Of a DNA stretch of 64,000 bases, positions 24,715 through 33,674 are shown piece by piece. The stretch is from the NCBI RefSeq assembly GCF_013340935.1, contig NZ_WHOS01000025.1:38179-102178 (forward strand), written 5' to 3'. Both the position numbers and the translations under genes were made by a program. This DNA comes from Azospirillum melinis (GTDB taxonomy: Bacteria; Pseudomonadota; Alphaproteobacteria; Azospirillales; Azospirillaceae). The notes beneath the pieces were generated by a model. The model did no database searches. It worked only from the letters and a program-made list of their open reading frames with translations, and was not told the origin of the DNA. The stretch's first letter is position 1; every line of letters begins with the position of its first letter.

Positions 24715-25809
24715 ATGAAAGCCATCATCGACGGCATCCGGATCGCCGGCCTGCGCGCGGTGGTGCCGCCCCAGCGCCATTCCTTCGTCGAGGATCCGGG
24801 CATGTTCACGGTGGAGGAGGCGAAGAAGCTGGCCGCCACCATCGGCGTGCAGGAGCGCCGGGTGCTGCCACCACCCTATTGCGCGTCGGACCTCTGCCTC
24901 GCCGCGGCGGAAGGGCTGATGGCTCAGCTGGACTGGGACCCGGCGACGGTGGAGGTGCTGGTCTTCGTCTCGCAGGACGCCGACTATGTGCTGCCGGCCA
25001 CCGCCTGCATCATGCAGCACCGGCTGGGGCTGCCGACCAGTGCGGCGGCCTTCGACGTGCCGCTGGGATGCTCGGGCTATGTCTACGGCCTGTGGATCGC
25101 GGCGAAGCTGCTGGGCGGATCGACGGCCAAGCGGGCACTGGTGCTGTGCGGCGACAACCCGACCCGCCACCTGCACCCCGAAGACCGCGCCACCCTGCCG
25201 CTGTTCGGCGATGCCGGTTCCGCCACCGCGCTGGAGGTCGACGCGGCGGCCCCGCCCATCCCGGTGGTGATCGGCACCGACGGTGCCGGTGCCCCGCACA
25301 TCTTCGTCAAGGCCGGAGGCAAGCGCCATTGCCTGATCCCGCCGGTCGGCACCGCCGGTCGGATCGCCGACGAGGAGACCGCAGACCGGCTGGAACGCGA
25401 CTCCCGCCTGACGCTGAACGGGGCGGAGGTGTTCTCCTTCACGCTGCGCGCCGTGCCGCCCCTGCTGCGCGAGGCCATGGAGCATGCCGGCACCGATGTC
25501 GACGGCATCGACCGCTTCGTCCTGCACCAAGCCAACGCTTTCATGCTGGAGCATCTGCGCAAGCGCGTGAAGGCGCCGGCCGACCGCTTCGTCATCGACA
25601 TGCAGGGCTTCGGCAACACCAGCTCCGCCTCCATCCCGCTGGCGATCTGCCACAGCATGGGCACCCAACTGGCGGCCGGGCCGGTGAAGACGCTGATGGC
25701 CGGCTTCGGGGTGGGCTGGTCCTGGGGGGCGATGGTGGCGGAGCTGGGGTCGATGCCGGAGCCGCAGGTGGTGGACTTGCCGGAGGGGTATCCGGTGTTG
25801 GCGGTGTGA
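24715..25809 (+). CDS. 3-oxoacyl-ACP synthase III-like enzyme (KAS III)
   Basis: 364 residues, ATG preceded by AAGGAC. The thiolase-fold catalytic triad is complete: Cys119 (VPLGCSGYVYG), His271 (VLHQANAF) and Asn301 (GFGNTSSAS). KAS III enzymes condense acyl-CoA with malonyl-ACP, and relatives in glycan clusters transfer acyl groups. The sequence is not the housekeeping FabH type, and the context (SDR, split oxygenase, acetyltransferase, surface-glycan genes) points to a special acyl or ketoacyl decoration; that is inference. Divergent from the SDR operon with about 250 bases between, so a shared control region is likely. Confidence 0.83.
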   Translation: MKAIIDGIRIAGLRAVVPPQRHSFVEDPGMFTVEEAKKLAATIGVQERRVLPPPYCASDLCLAAAEGLMAQLDWDPATVEVLVFVSQDADYVLPATACIMQHRLGLPTSAAAFDVPLGCSGYVYGLWIAAKLLGGSTAKRALVLCGDNPTRHLHPEDRATLPLFGDAGSATALEVDAAAPPIPVVIGTDGAGAPHIFVKAGGKRHCLIPPVGTAGRIADEETADRLERDSRLTLNGAEVFSFTLRAVPPLLREAMEHAGTDVDGIDRFVLHQANAFMLEHLRKRVKAPADRFVIDMQGFGNTSSASIPLAICHSMGTQLAAGPVKTLMAGFGVGWSWGAMVAELGSMPEPQVVDLPEGYPVLAV

Positions 25810-25961
25810 GGGGACTGACGCTTTGGGGCCTTTGAGACTTATCGCGGGCTGTCGGAATAGAAATTTATCAGGCCTATACGACTGCCGTAGCATAAATACG
25901 CAAACGGCGGTCTCGTCCCCCCTCGTTTCTTCAGCGGCGTTGCGCATCGGAGCGACTGTAT

Positions 25962-27197
25962 TTACGATAGACCCAGGTGATCAAGCAAACGCTCAGCGGT
26001 GAAGTTACCATTGAGCGCATCCGCCGCCCTTTGCATGGTCCGGCCGAGGGGGACGCGGATGGGGATAGCCCGTTGACAAGCTGCGGCGATCGCATCTGGA
26101 GTCCAGCGGTCGAACGTGGGCATCGTGACGACGTTGACGGCCTTTAAACGGGCATTGGCGAGAGAGGACTCGGGCAGGACCACTGCGCATCCCCAGGCCG
26201 CTGCTTCGTGCAGGATGCCGGATTCCTGGCGGTCGTAAGCCGGACCATAAGGTAGGACGATCACGTCGCAAGCTGCCAGTTCACGCATGTAGATATCTGT
26301 CTCTAAGTCGCCTCTGAGACAGCTTACTCGGTTAGACTCCAAGACGTCGGCGTGCGCGGCCAGCAGGCTTTCGGCATTATAGGTGGCACCTGACGTGTTG
26401 ATCTGCAGAGTGGCTGTAGCCTCTGGGTTGTTAGCTAACACCGTACGTAAGGCGGACATGAAAACTCCCAAGCCTTTCTGATCCCACCAACTTAAGCCGA
26501 AATAACCGAATCTGCAGGTATTTGGCAGGCGGGTGGGTAGAGCGGGTACCGGGATGCGGGGAACAATGAACGGAAAGGGCAGCAATTCGGCTCTAACCCC
26601 CGGTAGGCTGTGCAAATGGTCCAGATGAGCGGCGGAAAAGGCAAATAAAGCCCGGCAATACAGTGGACGCTCTTGGCACCATATGAGGAAGCGTCCAAAG
26701 ATGTCGCTGTTGCGACGATGGATTTCGCCATCTGCCGAGGCGTAGCACTCTTGGCTCCAGAGCAGCGCGGCGAAAGCGAAGGACGCACCATCGGCCAGAC
26801 GGCGATCAATGGCTTTCATAAAGCCATAAACGTTGCGATGATGGGCTGCTAGAAGGAACAGTAGATCTCCGGGACGCGGGGGAGGAAGTTGATCGACATC
26901 CTGATAGAATCGGTAATTGGCGGCTCCGATCTCGGCTACTGGATCGGCAAATTCCCGAATCCGAACATGATCCAAGCTCCTCTCGGCACCCAGTTCGGCA
27001 ATTAGGCTGGCATCTGCGATTTGACGTGGGACATGGGTACGGCAAGCCAACCCGCGCGTGGTGGCAGCCCTATGCAACTCTAGAATTTGGTGGTAGTTGT
27101 GACCGCTACGACTTTCAATGTTCGGTACCAAAAGATGAAGGGTTCGCCCTTCTGGGTGGTCGTCTAAGGTCATTGACGCCAACTCGGTCTCAAGCAT
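25962..27197 (-). CDS. GT4-like glycosyltransferase (GT-B fold)
   Basis: 411 residues. C-terminal half carries the GT-B donor-binding pattern: FGYFGLSWWDQKGLGVFMSA, CDVIVLPYGPAYDRQESGIL (acidic and Gly-rich donor loop), HEAAAWGCAVVL. The N-terminus (TLHLLVPNIESRSGHNYH) is typical of transferases in glycan clusters. No membrane segment. The start overlaps the stop of the epimerase gene by eight bases, so they are co-translated. A second in-frame ATG 24 bases on is an alternative. The base composition is visibly more AT-rich than in the genes to the left, suggesting horizontal transfer of this part of the cluster. Confidence 0.72.
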   Translation of the reverse strand: MLETELASMTLDDHPEGRTLHLLVPNIESRSGHNYHQILELHRAATTRGLACRTHVPRQIADASLIAELGAERSLDHVRIREFADPVAEIGAANYRFYQDVDQLPPPRPGDLLFLLAAHHRNVYGFMKAIDRRLADGASFAFAALLWSQECYASADGEIHRRNSDIFGRFLIWCQERPLYCRALFAFSAAHLDHLHSLPGVRAELLPFPFIVPRIPVPALPTRLPNTCRFGYFGLSWWDQKGLGVFMSALRTVLANNPEATATLQINTSGATYNAESLLAAHADVLESNRVSCLRGDLETDIYMRELAACDVIVLPYGPAYDRQESGILHEAAAWGCAVVLPESSLANARLKAVNVVTMPTFDRWTPDAIAAACQRAIPIRVPLGRTMQRAADALNGNFTAERLLDHLGLS

Positions 27198-28137
27198 CAG
27201 TCGTTGAGGCTGTCAGCATGTTCTCGCAAACATCCAAGATAGATTGCCTAGGACGTCGGCCGATGGCGGTCTCCAACTTGTTCAATGTCACCTGAAAGTA
27301 CCCAGGTGCTGGAACTTCCGACGGTGCATCGATGAAATTGGCGTAATTGAGCCCGTGCCGGGCAAACAGTGCTTGCACCATTGTCCGACCAGTCCAAGTG
27401 CTTCCCGTTGCTACACAGTAATGACCAGCTGGTGCCCGTTCTGCCACATCTACCGCAATGTCCATGAATTCGCTTGCGCTTCCCCAGTCGCAATGAAAGT
27501 CAAGATTTTGAAGTGTTATGCGGAGGCCTTTGGTATTGGACCCATTTACTAATGCGGAACGCAGGGCAGCAACAACACGGGGAATGAAAAAGGTGGTCGC
27601 CCGACGCTCTGACTCATGGTTGAAAAGGTAGAGCGCCGATCCCGAAATGCCATGGTGGCGGTCGTAATGGTTTAGTAGTTCTTCAGCCGTAATTTTGCTG
27701 AGGGAATAGAGGCAAGTCGGCATTCGCGGGCTATCCTCGTCCACCACAATCGGAAGGGGATTGCCGAACACCTTGGAGGAACTGGCATAGACGACCCGTG
27801 GTCGCAGCTTTTGAAGACGCGCCTCCTCCAGCACCGCATGCAGCGAGCCGATATTCACGGCCAGCACGTCGTTGAACACTGGTTCGTACTGAAACCCTGA
27901 CGAGCCATGTACCGCCGCCAGGTGCAGCACAACATCTGGTCGTTCGGTTGCGATGCGAGTTCGCACCAAATCGGCATCTCGAAGATCGGTGCAATGATAG
28001 GTGTAGGACGGAATTGCAGCTATTCGGGTGGACGGCTGGCGCCCTAGCCCCACCACCCGATAACCGCGACGGAGTAAATGCTCAACGGCCAGACTACCAT
28101 CCTGACCGTTGGCGCCCAACACCAAAGCTGTCTTCAT
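27190..28137 (-). CDS. NAD-dependent sugar-nucleotide epimerase/dehydratase
   Basis: 315 residues. Rossmann motif ALVLGANGQDGSLAVEHLL at the N-terminus, then the extended-SDR strand ending VVYASSSKVFGN and the catalytic Y-x3-K in YSLSKITAEELL. The first motif (GANGQDGS) is close to GDP-mannose 4,6-dehydratases, but the family also includes epimerases and reductases, so the exact reaction is open. It supplies a deoxy- or epimerised sugar for the adjacent glycosyltransferase, with which it overlaps. The methyltransferase upstream ends 33 bases before it, consistent with one operon. Confidence 0.8.
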   Translation of the reverse strand: MKTALVLGANGQDGSLAVEHLLRRGYRVVGLGRQPSTRIAAIPSYTYHCTDLRDADLVRTRIATERPDVVLHLAAVHGSSGFQYEPVFNDVLAVNIGSLHAVLEEARLQKLRPRVVYASSSKVFGNPLPIVVDEDSPRMPTCLYSLSKITAEELLNHYDRHHGISGSALYLFNHESERRATTFFIPRVVAALRSALVNGSNTKGLRITLQNLDFHCDWGSASEFMDIAVDVAERAPAGHYCVATGSTWTGRTMVQALFARHGLNYANFIDAPSEVPAPGYFQVTLNKLETAIGRRPRQSILDVCENMLTASTTDA

Positions 28138-28170
28138 CTTGGTTTTATCCGATGCCCCCGCAACCCAGCC

Positions 28171-29532
28171 TCACAGTAGGCCCAAAACATCGTTCCGGAA
28201 GGAGGGGCTGTCCAGCATGGTTTCCCACTGGTGCTCCTCTTCTTCAGCGCGGGCGATCTCCTGTTCCATGTTGGCAGCATTGACGATAGTGACTCGTGGC
28301 AGCGGAAAAATCATCTGCGTTCCTCTCTTCAGAATATCCGCTTCACGCTGAATAAACTCGCGTTTGAAGTGCCACGGCAAGACCAGATAATAATCTGGAT
28401 TGGCAGCTCGCGAAGTTTCCTCATCAACGATGGGAATGTTGGTTCCGAGGGTGCGCGCACCCTTTTTCGTAGGATTGCGATCAGAGGCACAGGCGATAGT
28501 CTGATTGTTCAGTCCGCACCACTGCAGAATAGTGTTTCCTTTGGTAGAGGCACCATAAATATGAATAGTCTTGTTTTGTGCCGTTAGGCGTTGAAGCAAT
28601 CGAACCAGTTCGGAGCGCAGGCTTTCGATACGGTGCTGAAATGCTTGATAGGGACGGCCGGTATCGAGTTCAATTTCAAATTCGCGCACCCGCAACTTCC
28701 GGATAATGGTGTCAAATTCCGGTCGGTCATAAGAAAAATTATCGGCTTGGCTGACATAACAGCGAATGCTGCCTCCATTAATGCCGTTCAACTCAGCCTT
28801 AAAGATGCGTAGGCCGGCTTTGCGCATAATATATTCAAGCGTAGCTAAGCTGTAATATTCAAGATGCTCATGGCAGATCGTGTCGAAGCTGTTTCCAAGA
28901 AGCATCAGGGGGAGGTAAGACATCTCTACGACCCAGATACCTTTCGGTGACAGATAATTTTTGATGGAGCGGGCGAAGCCGACTGGGTCCTCCAAGTCAT
29001 AGAACATCGCGATGGAGGTGACGATGTCGAAAGTTCGTCCCTGTGCGGCGGCATCGAACGCCGGTGATGGAAACAGAGCGTTGACCACTTGGAAACGCTC
29101 TGCAGTATCGCGACCGATGTCGGAAGGGTCCACTCCCATCAGTGCGAAGCTATCTGGATAGCTGTTGAGCAGAGTTCCATCGTTGCAGCCGATATCCAGC
29201 GCATTTCCAATGGTTAAACCAGTCACCGCCAGAGCCGCCTCAACGATGCCGCGCAGATGGTTTCGCATCGTTGCGTTCGTTCCGGACGTGTACCAATAGT
29301 TGGAATAGAGAATGAGCGGCGGCATGCTATGCGCCATCTGCAACAAGCCGCATCCCAACTCATTCTGTGTAACATCGCAGCGGACCAATTGTGTCGGCAG
29401 CCGACGCATTGGAGGTGCCGGGTGTCCCGGCTTGTCAAAGGACCCTTGCAGGAACTGGTCACCTAGATCGATCACTGGAATCAAATGTTGTGATCCGCAC
29501 ACGCGACAGGTCTGACGATATGTGATGTGCAT
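28171..29532 (-). CDS. sugar C-methyltransferase-type protein with N-terminal zinc motif
   Basis: 453 residues from the ATG at 29532 (GAGG nine bases upstream). N-terminal zinc-binding pattern CRVCGS, with further Cys at CDVTQNELGC (Methyltransf_13 type), SAM site ALDIGCNDGTLLNSYP, and a C-terminal domain with IHIYGASTKGNTILQW (Methyltransf_14 type). This three-part layout is that of TDP-sugar C-3-methyltransferases of the NovU/TylC3 group and relatives in O-antigen clusters. It most likely methylates a keto-sugar nucleotide made with the downstream dehydratase. First gene of the leftward operon; an AT-rich promoter region lies upstream. Confidence 0.83.
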   Translation of the reverse strand: MHITYRQTCRVCGSQHLIPVIDLGDQFLQGSFDKPGHPAPPMRRLPTQLVRCDVTQNELGCGLLQMAHSMPPLILYSNYWYTSGTNATMRNHLRGIVEAALAVTGLTIGNALDIGCNDGTLLNSYPDSFALMGVDPSDIGRDTAERFQVVNALFPSPAFDAAAQGRTFDIVTSIAMFYDLEDPVGFARSIKNYLSPKGIWVVEMSYLPLMLLGNSFDTICHEHLEYYSLATLEYIMRKAGLRIFKAELNGINGGSIRCYVSQADNFSYDRPEFDTIIRKLRVREFEIELDTGRPYQAFQHRIESLRSELVRLLQRLTAQNKTIHIYGASTKGNTILQWCGLNNQTIACASDRNPTKKGARTLGTNIPIVDEETSRAANPDYYLVLPWHFKREFIQREADILKRGTQMIFPLPRVTIVNAANMEQEIARAEEEEHQWETMLDSPSFRNDVLGLL

Positions 29533-29800
29533 CGAAGAAGGCCTCACCAAAACCAGCAAATCGGGGCTACCGGATTTGCAACACGCATCACCCGGTCAAT
29601 TTTTATTATATTAGAACCAAAATATACCACATGATGTCAAGATTATTTTCTCTTCCCATGAAGCCATGAGCGCTGCTTCTACCCAGAGAGAGGATATTTT
29701 TTGATCCCGTTTTTACTTTTAATAAAGAAATTCAGCCAAACTGGATTGCGTCCTGCAATGACACAATCATGCAACCCTCAGGATGAAGGAAGGCTAGATC
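29533..29800. promoter_or_regulatory. strongly AT-rich divergent intergenic region
   Basis: Between the methyltransferase (leftward) and the DUF6165 gene (rightward). Bases 29595-29740 are the most AT-rich stretch of the window, with TTTTTATTATATTAG near 29600 and TTACTTTTAATAAAG near 29714, suitable for promoters in both directions. No coding seen. Confidence 0.45.
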
Positions 29801-30196
29801 ATGATGGAAAGCCTAATATCGATCCCGGTTAGCTGGGGAGAGCTTTTTGATAAAATCGCGATTCTTGAAATCAAAATCCAGAAGATCGATGACTCTGCCA
29901 AGCTTCATAATATCCGACATGAGCTATCTATACTTCGGGGAGTTCAGGATCGTTATTCTTTCCCAGCTGCCGTTTCTACATTATTCATTGCATTGTATTC
30001 TGTTAACCAAGCCATTTGGGATATTGAGGATGATATTCGCGAGCAAGAGCGCAGCAGAGATTTTGGTTCCCGCTTCGTGGAGTTGGCACGGTCAGTCTAT
30101 CGTACGAATGACGAACGGGCTCAACTAAAGCGTGAAATCAACCTTGCTCTAAACTCTCAGATTATTGAGGAGAAATCCTATACACCTTATGACTGA
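29801..30196 (+). CDS. DUF6165 family protein
   Basis: 131 residues. SIPVSWGELFDKIAILEIK at the start, IWDIEDDIREQE in the middle, and LARSVYRTNDERAQLKREIN then EEKSY at the end are the fixed points of DUF6165, a small helical family found in alpha- and betaproteobacterial glycan clusters. Function is not known; the position between glycosyltransferases suggests an accessory role in glycan assembly. The codon use is strongly AT-rich, in line with transferred DNA. The 3' end overlaps the convergent GT9-like gene by ten bases. Confidence 0.82.
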   Translation: MMESLISIPVSWGELFDKIAILEIKIQKIDDSAKLHNIRHELSILRGVQDRYSFPAAVSTLFIALYSVNQAIWDIEDDIREQERSRDFGSRFVELARSVYRTNDERAQLKREINLALNSQIIEEKSYTPYD

Positions 30197-31347
30197 TAGC
30201 CACACAGGTTATGAAACCGTAGCAGCTGTGCTTGGCGGTGAGCGCAGTCCGATAGTGGGTCCTTCGCCAAGTGAGGTAGAATCTCGCTTATGGCGAAGTC
30301 CCGCAATTCTGCCATGGGACCATACCGGTCGATCGTCAGAAGCCAGGACTGAGCCGCTTCCACAAAGCGCGACCGGCGCAGCAATATCTCCGTGATCAGG
30401 TGGCGATACCAGGAAAACTGCAAGGATTGCGGCTGGTCAAATGCTGCTTTGGCAGCAACCAAGCCGTCATACAAAGTGGTCACGATAATTCTAGACAAGA
30501 TATTTGCATCGCTGCTAGTAGTTTCTAGAAAATTATCCGACGAACACCCCCAATAATCGAAATCATGACGAAAAGAACCAAAAACCGATGCAGACGACTC
30601 CAGTACTTGAATTAACGGAATTCCGATTTTAGCAGCACTGCTGGTCGCCGCAACTGTCAGGCCGCTGCCGCATCCCATGAAAAGGTCGATGTAATTGGTG
30701 AGATGCGCAGTCTGCCGGATGCTGAGGTGCCCTCCCCACAGGATGCGTGGGTTGTCGTTTGCAATCGGAAGGTGGGTTGACAGAATGACCACACAATCAG
30801 GTACCGCCGCCGTCACACGCTCCGCGACCGATTGCGCTAAGGCTGGGGTCATGAATGACTGGCCGGATTTTGCGAAACATTCAACCAAGCAGACGCGGCT
30901 CCCCCGCGGCGCCACCATGTCGGCGACCCAGGCGTTCACCTCCTCGCGTTCCTCGTCCGTCAGATGGATGTGGGCAATTGCCGGGTCTGTGATCCTGCTT
31001 GGATAACCGCGATACAATGACGGGCGGACCGTGCCATCAAAATGACGCATGTTCCCTGGCCAGATCTGGGTCATCACCAGACGGGTGAATTCGCCGGCCC
31101 CATGGCGAGCCCAAGCCTCCCGCTCGAATCGGTGCCAAGCGTGCTCCATCTCGGCGAAGTCCCGGACGGGAAATTCCCACCACTCGTCGACATAGGGCAG
31201 ATGACGGACGGAATCTCGGGTCAGATCGGCGATGCCCCAAGTCAAATGGGCCTTGGGATGGTCGAGCTTAATCTGGCGCGCGACGGCTGTGGCGTAGAGG
31301 CAATCGCCATTGGAGCCGAGTTGTCCCAGCAGGATTCGTTCCGTCAT
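30187..31347 (-). CDS. GT9-like (heptosyltransferase-type) glycosyltransferase
   Basis: 386 residues. N-terminus ILLGQLGSNGDCLYATAVAR matches ADP-heptose:LPS-type transferases (GT9), and the donor-side region TNYIDLFMGCGSGLTVAATS followed by IPLIQVLES corresponds to the conserved 'danger of moving to another lord' loop of the GT-B fold. The last 100 residues are helical, with repeat-like segments. No signal or membrane segment. It faces the DUF6165 gene and is divergent from the TPR gene. A perfect 16-bp tandem duplication lies one base upstream of its ATG. Confidence 0.72.
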   Translation of the reverse strand: MTERILLGQLGSNGDCLYATAVARQIKLDHPKAHLTWGIADLTRDSVRHLPYVDEWWEFPVRDFAEMEHAWHRFEREAWARHGAGEFTRLVMTQIWPGNMRHFDGTVRPSLYRGYPSRITDPAIAHIHLTDEEREEVNAWVADMVAPRGSRVCLVECFAKSGQSFMTPALAQSVAERVTAAVPDCVVILSTHLPIANDNPRILWGGHLSIRQTAHLTNYIDLFMGCGSGLTVAATSSAAKIGIPLIQVLESSASVFGSFRHDFDYWGCSSDNFLETTSSDANILSRIIVTTLYDGLVAAKAAFDQPQSLQFSWYRHLITEILLRRSRFVEAAQSWLLTIDRYGPMAELRDFAISEILPHLAKDPLSDCAHRQAQLLRFHNLCGYQS

Positions 31348-31348
31348 T

Positions 31349-31381
31349 CTTATACCGTTCTCTGGCTTATACCGTTCTCTG
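31349..31381 (-). repeat. perfect 16-bp tandem direct repeat just upstream of a start codon
   Basis: On the minus strand CAGAGAACGGTATAAG occurs twice (31381-31366 and 31364-31349), one base apart and one base before the ATG at 31347. The duplication doubles the GAGAA / TATAAG region that serves for ribosome binding or promoter contact. It looks like a recent slippage event, or a two-site operator. Confidence 0.7.
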
Positions 31382-31552
31382 ATACACGGGCCGCATAAGC
31401 ATCATAACATCTTTAGCCGAGGTGAAAGGGGTTTCGCCGACAAGGCCGGTTCTGGTCGCAGATTTCAGTGTGTTGCGTCCCATGGGTTGGCTATGGTGCG
31501 GCAATCCGATGGTGTGCCGCCAAGCCGGGCGGCTGCGCTGCAAGGGGAGGGC

Positions 31553-32674
31553 ATGGTTTTGCGGCCGGTACCGAGCAACGTTGACATTGAAGCGTGGCGC
31601 CAACGCATCCGTGACACCACTCTCGCCAATTATCATTTCCACATGGGATATGCCCTGCAGCGTGGCGGCGAGACGTCCGCGGCGGCAAGCGCCTATTCCC
31701 GTGCCTTGGCCGCCCAGCCGGATCACTCCTGCGCCGCTTTCATGCTGGTTCAGCTTGCGACCGCCGCAGGCGATCTTGCTTGGGCCGCTACCGTCGATCA
31801 GGCGGCGCGGCGCCATGACCCGGCCTATGACGCCTGGGCGGTCGCTGAACTGGTGCTGAATGCGTTGGAACTTGGAGAATGCGAAAAGGCGGAGACCATT
31901 ATCTCCATGGCCGCCGGCAACGCTCTGGAAGCGCCGGCGGTTCGGCTGGCATCGGCCGCTGTCGCCAGCCAAGACGGTAACCTGCCGCTGGCCGCCCGGA
32001 CCTTGACCGGCATAGCGGCGGCTGACCTGAAGCATATGGATCGGTTGGCCAAGACGCCGCTGATGCAGCTGACCCACAACCTGATGTCCGCTGCCGAACT
32101 GGATCTGGCCGGGATGCTGCTGGCGGCTTTCGGGCAGATCGTCGATCACGAACCTATGCTGATCTTTATCCGGGCTGTCCTGGCCCGGTGCAGGGGCGCG
32201 CTGGTCGAGGCCGAGACGGATTTGAAGTCCCTGTCCGTCCAGGGCTGGAGCCCGACCATGGTGCGGCTGACCTATGCTGCACTTCTGCTGACGACGGGGC
32301 GCGGCAGCGATGCGGAGCGTCTGGTGGCGGAGGTGCTGACCGCCGAGCCCAATCATCCCTCTGCCACCGGCATCCAGGCGCTGATCCGGCTGGGGGACGG
32401 CGACGATGCGGCAGCCGAGGCCCTGTTGGGGGGCCGGGATTTCTCCCTTCGTCCTGCGACGGATGCCTGGCTTTCAATGGCCACGATCGTGCTGCTGAGC
32501 CGATATGGCCGCCACGTGGAGGCGGAAGCCTTGACCCGCTCTCTCATCGCTACGCTGGGGCCGGTCTTCGATCTGGTGATGGCGGCGTTCCCGTTGTCCG
32601 CCGAAGCCGGCAATGTGGCCCGTTATGCCGCCGCGGTGGGGCACCCTCCTCGTCGGTGGATGAACGCACAGTAA
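31553..32674 (+). CDS. tetratricopeptide-repeat protein
   Basis: 373 residues from the ATG at 31553, picked because AAGGGGAGG lies immediately upstream; the frame is open to 31310 and ATG 31493 is an alternative. TPR-like helix pairs: YHFHMGYALQRGGETSAAAS followed by YSRALAAQPDHS, AEADL-type helices through the middle, and AERLVAEVLTAEPNHP near the end. TPR proteins of this kind scaffold other enzymes or glycosyltransferases; no catalytic domain. Followed 42 bases later by the FkbM methyltransferase, likely one operon with the HAD protein. Confidence 0.72.
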   Translation: MVLRPVPSNVDIEAWRQRIRDTTLANYHFHMGYALQRGGETSAAASAYSRALAAQPDHSCAAFMLVQLATAAGDLAWAATVDQAARRHDPAYDAWAVAELVLNALELGECEKAETIISMAAGNALEAPAVRLASAAVASQDGNLPLAARTLTGIAAADLKHMDRLAKTPLMQLTHNLMSAAELDLAGMLLAAFGQIVDHEPMLIFIRAVLARCRGALVEAETDLKSLSVQGWSPTMVRLTYAALLLTTGRGSDAERLVAEVLTAEPNHPSATGIQALIRLGDGDDAAAEALLGGRDFSLRPATDAWLSMATIVLLSRYGRHVEAEALTRSLIATLGPVFDLVMAAFPLSAEAGNVARYAAAVGHPPRRWMNAQ

Positions 32675-32716
32675 GGCCATGCGGCTCTCCCTCCTTCAAC
32701 GCCTTCAGGTGCATCG

Positions 32717-33412
32717 ATGAATTCAGTATCCCTCTACGAAACCGCGACTGGCCGTTGGTGGCTGCCGGATTCAGTGAAGACGGACATTGTTATTCAGGCT
32801 ATGCGCGCGGGCGAGACCTTCGAACCCGAGGTGGTCGAAGCTGTCGCGAGGTACAGCAGGCCGGGCAGCACCATCCTGGATGTGGGCTCGAATTTTGGCC
32901 AGATGGCCATTCTGTTTTCCCGCATGGTCGGACCGGAAGGCTGGGTGCATGCCTTTGAAGCCGATCCCTTTGTGCTGGAACTCCTGCGTCGGAACATCGC
33001 CGAAAACGGGGCGGACCACGTGATCGTGCATCCCGGTGCGGTCTGGCATGAGCCGGGCCATAGCCTGATCTATCCCGAACCAGATTTCTCCCGCTTCGGC
33101 AGTTTCGGCAGTTTCGGCATCGACCCACGCGCCACGGAAGGCCGCCGGGTGGAATCCCTGACCATCGACAGCCTGGATATCCAGGGCGACATCAGCGTGA
33201 TCAAGATCGATGTGCAAGGCAGCGACCTCAATGCCATTCGAGGGGCTGTGCAAACCATTCAGAAGCACAAACCAGCTATCGTTTTTGAGTATGAGGTGTT
33301 GCTCCAAGATCAGTTCGGTACAAATTTTGCCGACTATGAACGTGTGATCGCGGATATCGGCTACCGTATCGATCATCACTTCTCCAACAATTATGTCATC
33401 CTGCCTACCTGA
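32717..33412 (+). CDS. FkbM family methyltransferase
   Basis: 231 residues. SAM site TILDVGSNFGQMAILFSRM, acidic HAFEADPFVLELLRRN, and the FkbM hallmark ISVIKIDVQGSDLNAIRGA followed by FEYEVLLQ. FkbM enzymes O-methylate sugars or polyketides; in glycan clusters they often cap or decorate sugar residues. No signal peptide. It sits between the TPR and HAD genes. A small perfect Gly-Ser-Phe repetition (FGSFGSFG) near residue 130 is due to a short DNA repeat. Confidence 0.85.
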   Translation: MNSVSLYETATGRWWLPDSVKTDIVIQAMRAGETFEPEVVEAVARYSRPGSTILDVGSNFGQMAILFSRMVGPEGWVHAFEADPFVLELLRRNIAENGADHVIVHPGAVWHEPGHSLIYPEPDFSRFGSFGSFGIDPRATEGRRVESLTIDSLDIQGDISVIKIDVQGSDLNAIRGAVQTIQKHKPAIVFEYEVLLQDQFGTNFADYERVIADIGYRIDHHFSNNYVILPT

Positions 33413-33674
33413 TAATCCGTTTCAAGCTGGCTGTTGGGAAGTGCGGCCTCATATCTGACGCTCCATGTCCAAATGATCCGTCATTACGGCCGTTGGGCAG
33501 GAGCCAGGGATTGCTGGAGGGCAGCGCTGCCGGGTCATGCCGCCAAGCCTCACGTCCCAAATCTCACGCCCTAGGTCTCGTGCCCTAGTTTTCCCTGAAA
33601 TTAATATTTTGCCGGCACCGTCACAACATCGGCCCTGCCTCGGCACAGATGGCGCAATGAGGAACTCAAGCGGA

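Noticed and set aside
22732..25809. 1025-residue plus-strand reading for the KAS III region
   Set aside because: The first 660 codons are antisense to the Rieske and SDR genes. The KAS III-like protein clearly begins at the ATG at 24715, with its own Shine-Dalgarno.
33548..33592. three imperfect 14-15-bp repeats (CTCACG/CTCGTG ... CCCTAG) before the HAD gene
   Set aside because: Too short and imperfect to separate from chance. No start or promoter feature depends on them.
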